Shown: piece by piece, positions 8,653 to 16,435 of the stretch
How positions within the stretch are numbered: the stretch's first letter is position 1
Layout: each line of letters begins with the position of its first letter
Source of the DNA: Tsukamurella sp. TY48
GTDB lineage: Bacteria > Actinomycetota > Actinomycetes > Mycobacteriales > Mycobacteriaceae
Direction: 5' to 3'
Length of the DNA: 64,000 bases
Assembly: GCF_019656655.1 (NCBI RefSeq)
Contig: NZ_BPMV01000002.1
Span: 868,001-932,000, forward strand
Position numbers and translations under genes: made by a program
Notes under the pieces: model-generated
Databases searched by the model: none
Told to the model about the DNA's origin: nothing
Seen by the model: the letters and a program-made list of their open reading frames with translations, nothing else

Positions 8653-9725
8653 CGCACCAGGCTCCGGTACAGCTGCACGTGCCGGTCGGCGCAGCGCTGC
8701 CAGGTGAACTCCTCGGCATGCCGGCGGCAGGCGTCGACGTCCGGCCGGTCGCCCTCGAGCGCGCGCACCAGCCGATCCGCCAGCGCGCCCTCATCGAGCG
8801 CGGGTACCACCAGGTCCGGCGCCAGCCCGACCACCGAATCCGGAAGGCCTCCGACGTCGGTGACCACCGGCGCCCGTCCCGCGGCGAGGGATTCGAGCGC
8901 GACCAGGCCGAAACCCTCGAGCGATCGGGTGGGGACCGCGGTCACCGTGGCGGCGCCGTACGCGGCTGCGAGTTCGGCGTCGGAGACCGCGCCGTGCAGC
9001 CGGACCGAGTCGCTGAGCCGCAGGTCGCTCACGAGCCGCGCGAGCTCCGCGCCCTGCGAACCCGTGCCGACGATGTCGAGCCGCGCGTCGGGCAGGGCGG
9101 CCAGGACCGCGGGCCAGGACCGGATCAACACGTCGATTCCCATGCGCCGTTCCAAGCGGCGCACAGTCAGCACGCGGGGACGGCCGTCCGGAATCGGAGT
9201 GGGGCGGAACCGATCCAGATCGGCGCCCGGTGGAATCACCACCACGTCCTCGGGCGGCACACCGTAGGTCGAGACCAGGACATCGGCGAAGTACTGCGAC
9301 AGTACGACGATCGCTGCAGAGCGCCGGTATCGAACCCACTCCCAGGCCCGTTTGGCCTGTACCGCAGCGGGGCTCGCACCGGAGGCGGCGCTCTCCAATG
9401 CCCACGGACCGTGGAAATGCGTCACCAGCGCCGAATGCCCGCGCGCCGGACCGTAGGGCGCGAAGTGCCGATCGAGCACATCGGCATCGCGGCCGGCCGA
9501 GCTGGCGCGCGCTCGCGTGAGGAGGTTGCCCTCCGGCGGGCCCCAGCTGCCGCCGCCGGGTTCGGCGTCACCGAAGGCGTCGGCGCTCACCTCGACGTCC
9601 GCGCGCGCCCGCAGGGCGGCGAAGAGGCTCGCGAAGTAGCTCGGGATGCCGCCACGACTGGTGCGCGGCCATTCGGCGCCCGCCATGTGCACCGTGAGCG
9701 GATCGGAATTGCTCGTACCGCTCAC
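8649..9725 (-). CDS. GT4-family glycosyltransferase
   Basis: 358 residues from a GTG at 9725 that overlaps the stop of the condensation-domain gene (GTGA). The N-terminal part has EWPRTSRGGIPSYFASLF and LVTHFHGPWALES. The C-terminal part has VIPPGADLDRFRP, VLTVRRLERRMGIDVLIRSW, DIVGTGSQGAELARLV and the donor motif VPTRSLEGFGLVALESLA. It is a retaining GT4-type sugar transferase by motif. It is the first transferase downstream of the acyl- or aminoacyl-transferase-like gene, so both products may act on the same lipid-linked intermediate. Confidence 0.88.
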   Translation of the reverse strand: MSGTSNSDPLTVHMAGAEWPRTSRGGIPSYFASLFAALRARADVEVSADAFGDAEPGGGSWGPPEGNLLTRARASSAGRDADVLDRHFAPYGPARGHSALVTHFHGPWALESAASGASPAAVQAKRAWEWVRYRRSAAIVVLSQYFADVLVSTYGVPPEDVVVIPPGADLDRFRPTPIPDGRPRVLTVRRLERRMGIDVLIRSWPAVLAALPDARLDIVGTGSQGAELARLVSDLRLSDSVRLHGAVSDAELAAAYGAATVTAVPTRSLEGFGLVALESLAAGRAPVVTDVGGLPDSVVGLAPDLVVPALDEGALADRLVRALEGDRPDVDACRRHAEEFTWQRCADRHVQLYRSLVR

Positions 9726-11515
9726 GATGTGGCCTTCGCACCCGGACCGGTGAACCGCAGCCGGACCTCGTTGGGGCAGGCCGCGCGCAGCACGTCGGGG
9801 AGATCGTCGGGTGCATCGGCGCTCACCGTGACCACGGCCCGGACCGGCGGGCCCACGGTGATCCGGACATCGTCGACGTGGTCCCCGCGCAGGATGTGCC
9901 GTATCTCGCCGAGTTCGACGAATCCGCCGTGGACGCGCACCCGCTCGGCTCCGGTCCCGCGGTACACGCACCCCGATTCGGTGAGCTCCACCCGATAGTC
10001 GGTCGGCACCGCACCGTGCTCGGTGAGCAGGGTGACCCAGCCCGCGCTGCCGAACAGCGCCGGATCACCGAGATCGGTGGTCACCGTCATCCCGTACACG
10101 CCGTTCTGTCCGCCCGCACGCGCCAGCTCGACGGCGTCGGTCGGAGCACCCCACACCGGTTCTGCCGCATCGGCGTTCGGCGCGAGCTCGAGCGTCACGC
10201 CGGGCGTGCCGGCGAGCGCGCGGTGCGCCTGCGCCTCGGCCGGTGTCAGGGCACTGATCTCGCTGAGCGGGCGATCCGGTGCGCCGGCCGTGGCATCGAG
10301 CCACCGGGCGAGCCGGTCGGCATGCGTCCGCGCCCGCACCGGCGAATACAACTGCGGGTTGAACTCCGTGAACAGGATGAGGTCGCCCGCTCCGGTCTGC
10401 GTGATGACCACCGAGACGTCGCTGACCGGACCGTAGCCGTGGACCCGGGTGTTCCACTTCTCGTTCTCGGGGTCCGGCCGCAGGAAGGGGATCACGTTCA
10501 CGGTGGGCCCGTACAGCCTGCCCGCGCGGATCGCGCCCGGCATCGATTGGAACAGCTCTCGAGTGTCGACGCGGCCGCGGCCGGCACGCGTGATCCCCGC
10601 CGAGACCTGATTCGCGAGTTCGGCGCCGGTCGCCGTCTCGCTCACGTCCAGCCGGATCGGCACCACGTTGGTCATCGTGACCGCGGCGGCGCGCTCGCGC
10701 TGGTTCAGCCGGTTCACCATCACCGAGCCGATGATCGACCGCCGGTTGCCGGTGTAGCGCGCGCAGTACGCGCCGACCAGCCCGAGGAGGTGGTGCGGCC
10801 ACTGCCGCCCGGACGGAGTGATGTGGAGATCGTGACGAAAGGTGACGGGATCGGGAGCCATCGCCGCCGTCGCGGAGGTGAGTGACAGCTGCGGGTTCGC
10901 CCAGCCCTCGGTGGACAGCAGGGACGACCACATCTCCAGGTCCACCGGGAAGGGTTCGCGGTTCGCGAGCAACTCGTCGACCTCGACGAACTCGAAATGC
11001 TCCGGTTCGCGTCCCGCCAGCAGGGCCACATAGACCTTGGCGAGGCGATTGCGGAACAGGGCGGCGGCGTAGCCGTCGAGGACGGCGTGGTCACCGAACA
11101 TGGCGTATCCCACCCGGCCGTCCACCTCGACCGTCCATTGTTCGCCCAGCGCAGTACCGTCCAGCAGGTAGGGCTTCCGGAACCGCTCGTTCCCCCATGT
11201 CAGGAATTCGCCCTCGGACGCGAAGGTGAGGTGTCCGCGAAAGGGCAACGGGCCGTAGTCGACCTGTAGGTTCGCGCCCTCGGACAGGATGCGCAGGCCC
11301 AGGCTGCGGCACTCGTCGGTGGTGCGGTGCAGCGCCTCGGTGAACACCGCCAGATCGGCGCCCGCGGGCAGCAGCGACGAGGTGCCGATCGTCATCAGCG
11401 AGGTACCCGGTGCGTCATTGCGGCCCCGCACGAAATTCATCTGTTCCGGGAGCAGCCTCACCGCGCCAGAATAGCCGACGGCGGGCGCATCGCCGGGGTC
11501 GAATCGCGAGGTCAC
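9722..11515 (-). CDS. Free-standing NRPS-type condensation protein with vestigial adenylation C-subdomain
   Basis: 597 residues. Residues about 15-430 form a chloramphenicol-acetyltransferase / condensation-like pair of lobes, with the active-site motif as DHAVLDG (H143, D147, G148) and later VMVNRLNQRERAA and PTVNVIPFLRP. After a linker of the C-to-A type (ISALTPAEAQAHRAL), only about 100 residues separate it from RVRVHGGFVELGEI (525-538), which strongly resembles the A8 motif of an adenylation-domain C-terminal subdomain. The A core with its ATP and amino-acid pockets is absent. It starts GTGA-overlapped with a glycosyltransferase, two genes from a carrier protein and three from an amino acid:carrier ligase. 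I infer transfer of a carrier-bound aminoacyl (or acyl) group to a sugar. Confidence 0.75.
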   Translation of the reverse strand: MTSRFDPGDAPAVGYSGAVRLLPEQMNFVRGRNDAPGTSLMTIGTSSLLPAGADLAVFTEALHRTTDECRSLGLRILSEGANLQVDYGPLPFRGHLTFASEGEFLTWGNERFRKPYLLDGTALGEQWTVEVDGRVGYAMFGDHAVLDGYAAALFRNRLAKVYVALLAGREPEHFEFVEVDELLANREPFPVDLEMWSSLLSTEGWANPQLSLTSATAAMAPDPVTFRHDLHITPSGRQWPHHLLGLVGAYCARYTGNRRSIIGSVMVNRLNQRERAAAVTMTNVVPIRLDVSETATGAELANQVSAGITRAGRGRVDTRELFQSMPGAIRAGRLYGPTVNVIPFLRPDPENEKWNTRVHGYGPVSDVSVVITQTGAGDLILFTEFNPQLYSPVRARTHADRLARWLDATAGAPDRPLSEISALTPAEAQAHRALAGTPGVTLELAPNADAAEPVWGAPTDAVELARAGGQNGVYGMTVTTDLGDPALFGSAGWVTLLTEHGAVPTDYRVELTESGCVYRGTGAERVRVHGGFVELGEIRHILRGDHVDDVRITVGPPVRAVVTVSADAPDDLPDVLRAACPNEVRLRFTGPGAKATS

Positions 11516-12627
11516 AGCGACTCCACCACGGTTCGCATCTGCTGGCGGAACCGCTTAGGGCAGAAGCTTTCCGCCCTGGCGCGGATCACCTGCGGATCGA
11601 ACGACTCGTCGCGGAATCCCGACATCGCGGCGGCGAATCCGGCGACGACGCCGTCGTCGTCGCTCGGTGGGACCAGCACGCCGGTCACGCCGTCGATCAC
11701 CGAATCGAGCACGCCGCCCTCACCGAGCGCGATGACCGGGGTGCCGCACGCCATGGCCTCCACGGGCACGATCCCGAAGTCCTCGACTCCCGGCATCAGC
11801 ACCGCCCGCGCGCGCTGCATGAGCTGCACCATGCGTGCATCGTCGACCCGCCCCACGAACGTGGTCTCGGGGCCGGCGAATTCGCGGCACCGTTGCTCCC
11901 ACCGGCCCTCGCCCGCCACGATGAGGCGGACCCCGGCGGCCCGCGCCGCGCGTACTGCAAGGTCGGCGCGCTTGTAGGGCACCAGCCGGCCCGCCATGAG
12001 GAAGTAGTCCTCCCGCTCCCCCGCGGGCCCGGTACTGAATCGGGTCACGTCGACGGGCGGATGGACGACCTCGGCCTCGCGGCCCCACCACTGTTCGATC
12101 CGGCGGGCCACCACACTCGAGTTCGCCACGATCCGGGTGAAGCTCGGCGCCGCGGCTCTCTCGACGGCGCGGGCCTGCTTCGCCAGCAGGGCCAGCGCCA
12201 GGCGGCCGGCCGGCGAATTCGCCTCACCCGCCCGGAGGGTCGAGTCCCAGGCCCAGCGCGCGGGCGAGTGCACATAGCCGACGGTCGGCACGCCCACCGT
12301 CGGCGCGGCGGCTGCTGCCAAGGCGAAGTGACTGATCACCACGGCATCGACATCGCCGACGTCGACCCCGCGAAGAGCAGCGGGGGCCAGGGGCATCAGC
12401 GGCGCGTGCGAGCGGAGGCCGCCGGCCCGGTACGCCCGGTACAACCGATCGAGCCGCGTCGCGCGAAGCCGGCCCGCGAGCTCGACCGGCACGATCGCGG
12501 GATCGGCGAACGGGACGTACACGGGCGCATCGGGCCACTCCCGGAGCAACTCCTCGATGACGGACTCCGCGCCCCCCATCTCCGTCCACCGCTCGTGGAC
12601 GATCGCGATCCGCGATCCCGAACTCAC
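11512..12627 (-). CDS. GT4-family glycosyltransferase
   Basis: 371 residues. RIAIVHERWTEMGGAESVIEEL is the glycine-rich first strand seen in WbaZ/WcaI-like GT4 enzymes (residues 6-27). It continues with VGYVHSPARWAWDS, ARSFTRIVANSS-like text (FTRIVANSSVVARRIEQWW), VVHPPVDVTRFS, LMAGRLVPYKRADLAV and the donor-site segment PGVEDFGIVPVEAMACGTPV. HSPARWAWD resembles mannosyltransferases that use GDP-mannose, but I would not assign a donor from that alone. Its GTG start overlaps the carrier-protein stop (GTGA), so the two are probably made at a fixed ratio. Confidence 0.88.
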   Translation of the reverse strand: MSSGSRIAIVHERWTEMGGAESVIEELLREWPDAPVYVPFADPAIVPVELAGRLRATRLDRLYRAYRAGGLRSHAPLMPLAPAALRGVDVGDVDAVVISHFALAAAAAPTVGVPTVGYVHSPARWAWDSTLRAGEANSPAGRLALALLAKQARAVERAAAPSFTRIVANSSVVARRIEQWWGREAEVVHPPVDVTRFSTGPAGEREDYFLMAGRLVPYKRADLAVRAARAAGVRLIVAGEGRWEQRCREFAGPETTFVGRVDDARMVQLMQRARAVLMPGVEDFGIVPVEAMACGTPVIALGEGGVLDSVIDGVTGVLVPPSDDDGVVAGFAAAMSGFRDESFDPQVIRARAESFCPKRFRQQMRTVVESL

Positions 12628-12860
12628 GCTCGGAGCCCGTCGATCATCTCGGTCAGCGCGCCGAGCGATCCGAAGGTCTCCTTCTTGAGTAGCCGATCAG
12701 GGATCTCGATATCGAACTCGTCCTCGATGGCGACCATGACGGCCACGCTGGCGTGCGAGGTCATTCCGAGTGCGTAGAGATCGTCGTCCGTAGCGATGGA
12801 GTTCGCATCCACGGCGAGCTTGCCGTATTTGCCGAGAATGGAGCGCAGCGTCTGTTCCAC
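12624..12860 (-). CDS. Small carrier protein (phosphopantetheine-dependent), partner of aa:CP ligase
   Basis: 78 residues, the size of a free-standing acyl carrier protein. The attachment serine is most likely Ser35 in ALGMTSHASVAVMVAIEDEF; the usual D-S-L is replaced by T-S-H, like the G-[LM]-T-S type found in carrier proteins served by atypical seryl-tRNA-synthetase homologues. The third helix reads FDIEIPDRLLKKETFGSL. Start GTG at 12860 has a purine-rich AGAGGGGG about 10 nt upstream. It is the first gene of the coupled run that ends at the beta-helix gene. It should be converted to the holo form by a phosphopantetheinyl transferase not present in the window. Confidence 0.85.
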   Translation of the reverse strand: MEQTLRSILGKYGKLAVDANSIATDDDLYALGMTSHASVAVMVAIEDEFDIEIPDRLLKKETFGSLGALTEMIDGLRA

Positions 12861-13059
12861 GGCGCACGACCCCCTCTGATCGATTGTGCCGACAGTGAAG
12901 TATTGCTACATGGGTTGCCCATCCGGGCGACCAGTCATGTCAAGCTACACCAGCGTCACGAAGATACGCGATGCGATCGCAACGAGTCGCCGCGGTGTGC
13001 GCACGGGCCCTCCGTCGGTGACCACAACCCCTGCACGGACGCGCACGTCGGACCGGTGA
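12861..13059 (-). promoter_or_regulatory. 199-bp gap before the carrier-protein/polysaccharide genes, probable promoter region
   Basis: This is the only sizeable gap in the minus-strand run between the amino acid:carrier ligase and the carrier-protein gene. It contains a perfect TTGACA on the minus strand (12938-12943), but I see no good -10 at 16-19 bp from it. A 13-bp dyad (ATGGG-TTG-CCCAT, 12910-12922) lies between the TTGACA and the gene and could be an operator. The region is noticeably less GC-rich near 12895-12945 than its surroundings. Whether transcription starts here or reads through from upstream is open. Confidence 0.35.
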
Positions 13060-13956
13060 TCACACCCACGACGGGGTCACACCGTGCGTGCGCACCATCG
13101 CCAGGACGATCCGTTCGATCCCGAAGCCCACGCACGAGCTGTGCGCCGGCGCGCCGTCGGACTGGAGGATGTCGAACCTCTGTCCGAAGTGATCCTGGTG
13201 GTTGTTGCAGGAGGCGACGGCGGTCGCGGGGTTGTCCGGCCCGTACAGCGGTATCACCAGTTCCGTCTTCAACGCCTGGTCGAGTTGGTTGGCCTTGAGC
13301 ATCCTTCCGGCCCGACCGAAGAACGGATCGTTCGCCGTTTCGGGCCGCACATCCAGTCCGAGATCGCTCAGCACCGCGGTGGCGCGGCGGATCCACTCGT
13401 CGGCGTGCTCCACGGCCTGCGCGGCATCGCCGACCCGCACGTAGTCGTGCGCGCGGAAGGCCTGCATGCGGAGGGGGTCGATCGCGGGCTCGCGGCGGAA
13501 GCAGTACCCGTAGACGTCCAACAGGGCGCCCTCGGACGGCAGCGTCCCCGTGAGCGTCGGATAGGCCGGCTGACACGCTGCCGAGACCAGAGCGACCCCG
13601 GACGGGCTCAGGTGCCGCTCCCACCCCAAGCCCTCCTCCCGGTCCGCCAGGAGGGCCCGGTGCTCGGGATCGCCGCCGTCGAAGGAGTGGACGCTGCCCG
13701 CGAGATCGGGGAACGAGGCGACGTAATCGGTCCGGTCGAGCGTCTCGCTGGGGAAGACCGGAGGAAACCGCAGGGTGCGGGGCCGGGTGGCGAAGGCCGC
13801 AGCGGCTTCGGTCGACACCCGCGCATCGATCTTCGCGACCACGGCTTCGAACTGCTCACTTCGGCCGTAGAGGCCGTCCATCCCGGTGGGGACGAGCCAG
13901 TCGTGCGCGATCAGGTCGTCGCGGAACCGGCGCCGCGCCTCGTCCAAGCTCGACAT
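13060..13956 (-). CDS. Amino acid:[carrier protein] ligase (atypical seryl-tRNA synthetase homologue)
   Basis: 298 residues, a class II aminoacyl-tRNA-synthetase catalytic core without the tRNA-binding coiled coil. Motif 2 is YCFRREPAIDPLRMQAF (151-167), with the DPLRMQAFR segment typical of this family; motif 3 is VGFGIERIVLAMVRTHG (276-292). Cys128 (ACQPAYPT) and Cys275 (SSCVGFG) match two zinc ligands described for the Bradyrhizobium glycine:CP ligase. The third ligand, Glu there, aligns roughly with Asp171 here. Family members adenylate a small amino acid (Gly or Ala) and load it on the phosphopantetheine arm of a small carrier protein rather than on tRNA. The matching carrier is the next gene downstream. 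The stop lies 199 bp before the carrier-protein start. Confidence 0.88.
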   Translation of the reverse strand: MSSLDEARRRFRDDLIAHDWLVPTGMDGLYGRSEQFEAVVAKIDARVSTEAAAAFATRPRTLRFPPVFPSETLDRTDYVASFPDLAGSVHSFDGGDPEHRALLADREEGLGWERHLSPSGVALVSAACQPAYPTLTGTLPSEGALLDVYGYCFRREPAIDPLRMQAFRAHDYVRVGDAAQAVEHADEWIRRATAVLSDLGLDVRPETANDPFFGRAGRMLKANQLDQALKTELVIPLYGPDNPATAVASCNNHQDHFGQRFDILQSDGAPAHSSCVGFGIERIVLAMVRTHGVTPSWV

Positions 13957-13966
13957 CGGGGGCCGG

Positions 13967-14416
13967 TTAGAAGACTGCCATCGCCACGATCAGGCCGAGG
14001 GCCACGTGGCAGGCGGCGATCACGCGGGCCTGCGGCAGGAAGACGTCCGCGTGCATGAGCTCGTCCAGGTCCACACCGGTCACCAGGTCCAACACCCGCA
14101 CACACACGATCTGCGCGATGATGCCCACCAGGCCGTAGATGAGCGCGTAGGTCACGCCCTCCACGAGGCGACCGCCCGCGGCGTAGATCGCCACCACGAT
14201 GATGAAGGCCATCGAGAGCATGCCCGCGGCGGTGATGTAGGTGGCATTGGGCTTGCCCGCCTTCACCAGCTCACGCAGCTTGCCCGGGGTCGACAGGTCG
14301 ACCGCGTAGAAGCCGACGACCATGAGGACGAGGCCCACGAGCGCGTACAGGCAGATCGCGCCGATACCGCGGCCGATCGTGTTCAGCTGCACATCGGCGA
14401 GGAGTGTCACGTTCAC
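13967..14416 (-). CDS. DUF350 membrane protein (YjfL-like)
   Basis: 149 residues with about four membrane segments, organised as two similar helical pairs (AICLYALVGLVLMVVGFYAVDL and YALIYGLVGIIAQIVCVRVLDL, each within one half). This is the DUF350 layout of E. coli YjfL. The GTG start overlaps the stop of the ATP-grasp gene (GTGA). DUF350 proteins are regularly encoded with a glutathionylspermidine-synthase-like ATP-grasp enzyme, as here; their function is not established. The next gene, 10 bp downstream, is the amino acid:carrier ligase. Confidence 0.82.
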   Translation of the reverse strand: MNVTLLADVQLNTIGRGIGAICLYALVGLVLMVVGFYAVDLSTPGKLRELVKAGKPNATYITAAGMLSMAFIIVVAIYAAGGRLVEGVTYALIYGLVGIIAQIVCVRVLDLVTGVDLDELMHADVFLPQARVIAACHVALGLIVAMAVF

Positions 14417-15609
14417 GAGGCGGGGGTCCCTTTCGGAGTGATGCGGTGCGGTACGAAGGCGGCACCGTCGTCGGTGATGAGGCCGGAGGTCTCACGGATG
14501 CCGATGCCGGCGGGCTCGTCGCCCACGATCCAGGCGCCGATCACGGGATGGTATCCGTCGAACTCGGGCAGCGGGTCGAACAGCTGGTACACGTAGCCCT
14601 CGGCGCCGTAGACACCGCCGGTGGCGGTCTCGCGTCCGGCGTCCACGATGGTGAGGTTCGCTCCCTCACGTCCCAGCTTCGGCTTCTTCACGTACTCGGT
14701 GAGGAAGCCCGGGTTGTCGATGTAGGCGGGCAGCAGATTCGGGTGGTCGGGGAACATCTCCCAGAGCACCGCGAGGATCGCCTTGTTCGACAGGATCGTC
14801 TTCCACAGCGGTTCGATCCACGTGGTGGCCGGGAGCGATTCGGCCACGCGCTTGCCGAAGTCGTCCTCCAGCACCCACTCCCACGGGTAGAGCTTGAAGA
14901 CGGCGTTGATCGGGGCGTCCTCGAGATCGACGAAGGTCTTGAGGTCGTGATCCCAGCCGATGTCTTCAATGGGCAGTCCCACGGTGTCGAAGCCCGCCTC
15001 GGCGGCGGTCTCCTGCAGGTAGCCGGTGGTCACGTGATCCTCGCCGGATTCATCGGCGCTCGACCAGGAGAAGTGCAGCTCCGACGGCGGGATGACCTTC
15101 TTGACCTCGGCCCAGCGCTCGACGAGGGACTCGTGCAGCGAGTTCCACTGGTCGTAGCCGCCTTCGTCCCACGGACGAACATCCGGCGCGGTCTCCTGGA
15201 ACCAGTACCACTGCACCACAGCCGCTTCCAGCAGCGAGGTGGGCGTATCGGCGTTGTATTCGAGGAGTTTCGCGGGACGGCGTCCGTCGTAGCGCAGGTC
15301 GAACCGGCCGTAGACGTGGGGGTCCTGCCGCTTCCAGGACTCCTCGATCGGTCCCCAGGCCCACTCGGGAATGCCGAAGTCGGCGTACCGCTCGGTGAGG
15401 ATCACGTTCTCCACGGCCTGCAGGCACATCGAATGCAGTACTCCCACCTGGGCTTCCAGGGAGAGGACCTCGTCCATGTCGAACTCGTAGAAGACCGACT
15501 CGTCCCAGTACTCGCGGCTACCGCCGGAGCCGTCGCGCGCGGGCGTGCCGAACACCAGTCCCTGCGACTGGATCGTCTGGCGCCAGTTCGGGCGGGGCGT
15601 TCCCCGCAT
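14413..15609 (-). CDS. Glutathionylspermidine-synthase-like ATP-grasp enzyme (YgiC/YjfC family)
   Basis: About 398 residues, the length of the stand-alone synthetase domain. Family features are FYEFDMDEVLSLEAQ, DLRYDGRRPAKLLEYNADTP, the acidic ATP-grasp strand VFKLYPWEWVLEDDF, the EPLWKTILSNKAIL segment and LTEYVKKPKLGREG with the ATP-binding Lys and glycine-rich loop. E. coli YgiC and YjfC are homologues without proven glutathionylspermidine activity. Mycobacteriales generally use mycothiol, not glutathione, so another amine or peptide ligation is likely. I take ATG 15609; a GTG at 15618 is also possible. It sits between the YgiB-like and DUF350 genes, with overlapping or near-overlapping ends. 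Confidence 0.82.
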   Translation of the reverse strand: MRGTPRPNWRQTIQSQGLVFGTPARDGSGGSREYWDESVFYEFDMDEVLSLEAQVGVLHSMCLQAVENVILTERYADFGIPEWAWGPIEESWKRQDPHVYGRFDLRYDGRRPAKLLEYNADTPTSLLEAAVVQWYWFQETAPDVRPWDEGGYDQWNSLHESLVERWAEVKKVIPPSELHFSWSSADESGEDHVTTGYLQETAAEAGFDTVGLPIEDIGWDHDLKTFVDLEDAPINAVFKLYPWEWVLEDDFGKRVAESLPATTWIEPLWKTILSNKAILAVLWEMFPDHPNLLPAYIDNPGFLTEYVKKPKLGREGANLTIVDAGRETATGGVYGAEGYVYQLFDPLPEFDGYHPVIGAWIVGDEPAGIGIRETSGLITDDGAAFVPHRITPKGTPAS

Positions 15610-15619
15610 TCGCCGCACG

Positions 15620-16432
15620 TCAGGACCCGCCGGACTTGGAACCACCGCTGGAGCCGCCCTTGTTGGACGTTCCGAGGCCACCGCGATCGATGTTCTTGCC
15701 TCCGTTGTTGCTGTTGCCCGCGTTCGTGCCGCCCTTGTTCGAGCCGCCCGAGTTCGCCGCCGGCGGTGGGGGCTTGCTCCCCGCGTTCGACTGACCGCTG
15801 TTGTTGAACGAGGTGGCCTTGCCCGGATCCACGGCCGCACCGGACTGCGTGCGGAAGTTGGTGTTCGCGGGCCGGTCGTAGGAACCGCCGACGACGCGGC
15901 CGTTCGCGACGGCGCCGCCGTAGTTGTACCGGTAACTCATGCCGTTGAGCAGAATGAAACCCGTGACGGGGTTGTATGTTCCGGACGAGCAGTAGTTGTC
16001 GGAGACGACCTGTCCGTCGACGGTGCAGTAGGCCGTCTCGGTGCGGGCCGGCACGGAGCCGCCGTTGTCGTCGGGAATGGCGGCGTACAGCAGCGCGATG
16101 GTGCCGACGACGCCGACGCCGACGCCCGCGCCGATCATCTGCTTGCGGCGGCGTGCCTTCTTCGCGAGCGCCTCGGCTGCCTCACGGGCCTGCTGCTCCT
16201 GCTCCTGGACGCGCTGGCGCTGCGCCCGGGTACGGGCGCGGGCCTCGGCCACGGTCTCCGGGCGGGCGCGTGTGGTCTCGTCCTGCTGGCGCATCCGGCC
16301 GGGGCGCCGGGGCTCGTCGACGGTGTCCGGCAGGGACACGGTCGGCGGCATGCCGGGCACCGGAGGCAGATAGTTCGACTCCGGCCCGGGGATGTCTCCC
16401 ACCGGCCTGTTCTCAGGGACGGGCGGCTGCAT
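15620..16432 (-). CDS. YgiB/DUF1190-like single-pass membrane protein with Gly/Asn-rich tail
   Basis: 270 residues. A proline-rich N-terminus (1-45) is followed by a charged helical region with coiled-coil character (about 50-95: RAQRQRVQEQEQQAREAAEA) and one membrane segment (GAGVGVGVVGTIALLYAAI). The extracytoplasmic part has YCTVDGQVVSDNYC, two Cys that could form a disulfide, and YRYNYGGAVANGRVVGGSY. The tail of about 70 residues is almost only Gly, Ser, Asn and Lys. Position with DUF350 and a YgiC-like ATP-grasp gene matches the E. coli yjfL-yjfM-yjfC set, where YjfM is a DUF1190 protein. Homology here is inferred from layout more than sequence. Confidence 0.6.
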   Translation of the reverse strand: MQPPVPENRPVGDIPGPESNYLPPVPGMPPTVSLPDTVDEPRRPGRMRQQDETTRARPETVAEARARTRAQRQRVQEQEQQAREAAEALAKKARRRKQMIGAGVGVGVVGTIALLYAAIPDDNGGSVPARTETAYCTVDGQVVSDNYCSSGTYNPVTGFILLNGMSYRYNYGGAVANGRVVGGSYDRPANTNFRTQSGAAVDPGKATSFNNSGQSNAGSKPPPPAANSGGSNKGGTNAGNSNNGGKNIDRGGLGTSNKGGSSGGSKSGGS

Positions 16433-16435
16433 CGC

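Noticed and set aside
12938-12943. TTGACA as a complete sigma-70 promoter for the polysaccharide operon
   Set aside because: No acceptable -10 at 16-19 bp, so I list only a regulatory region and not a promoter.
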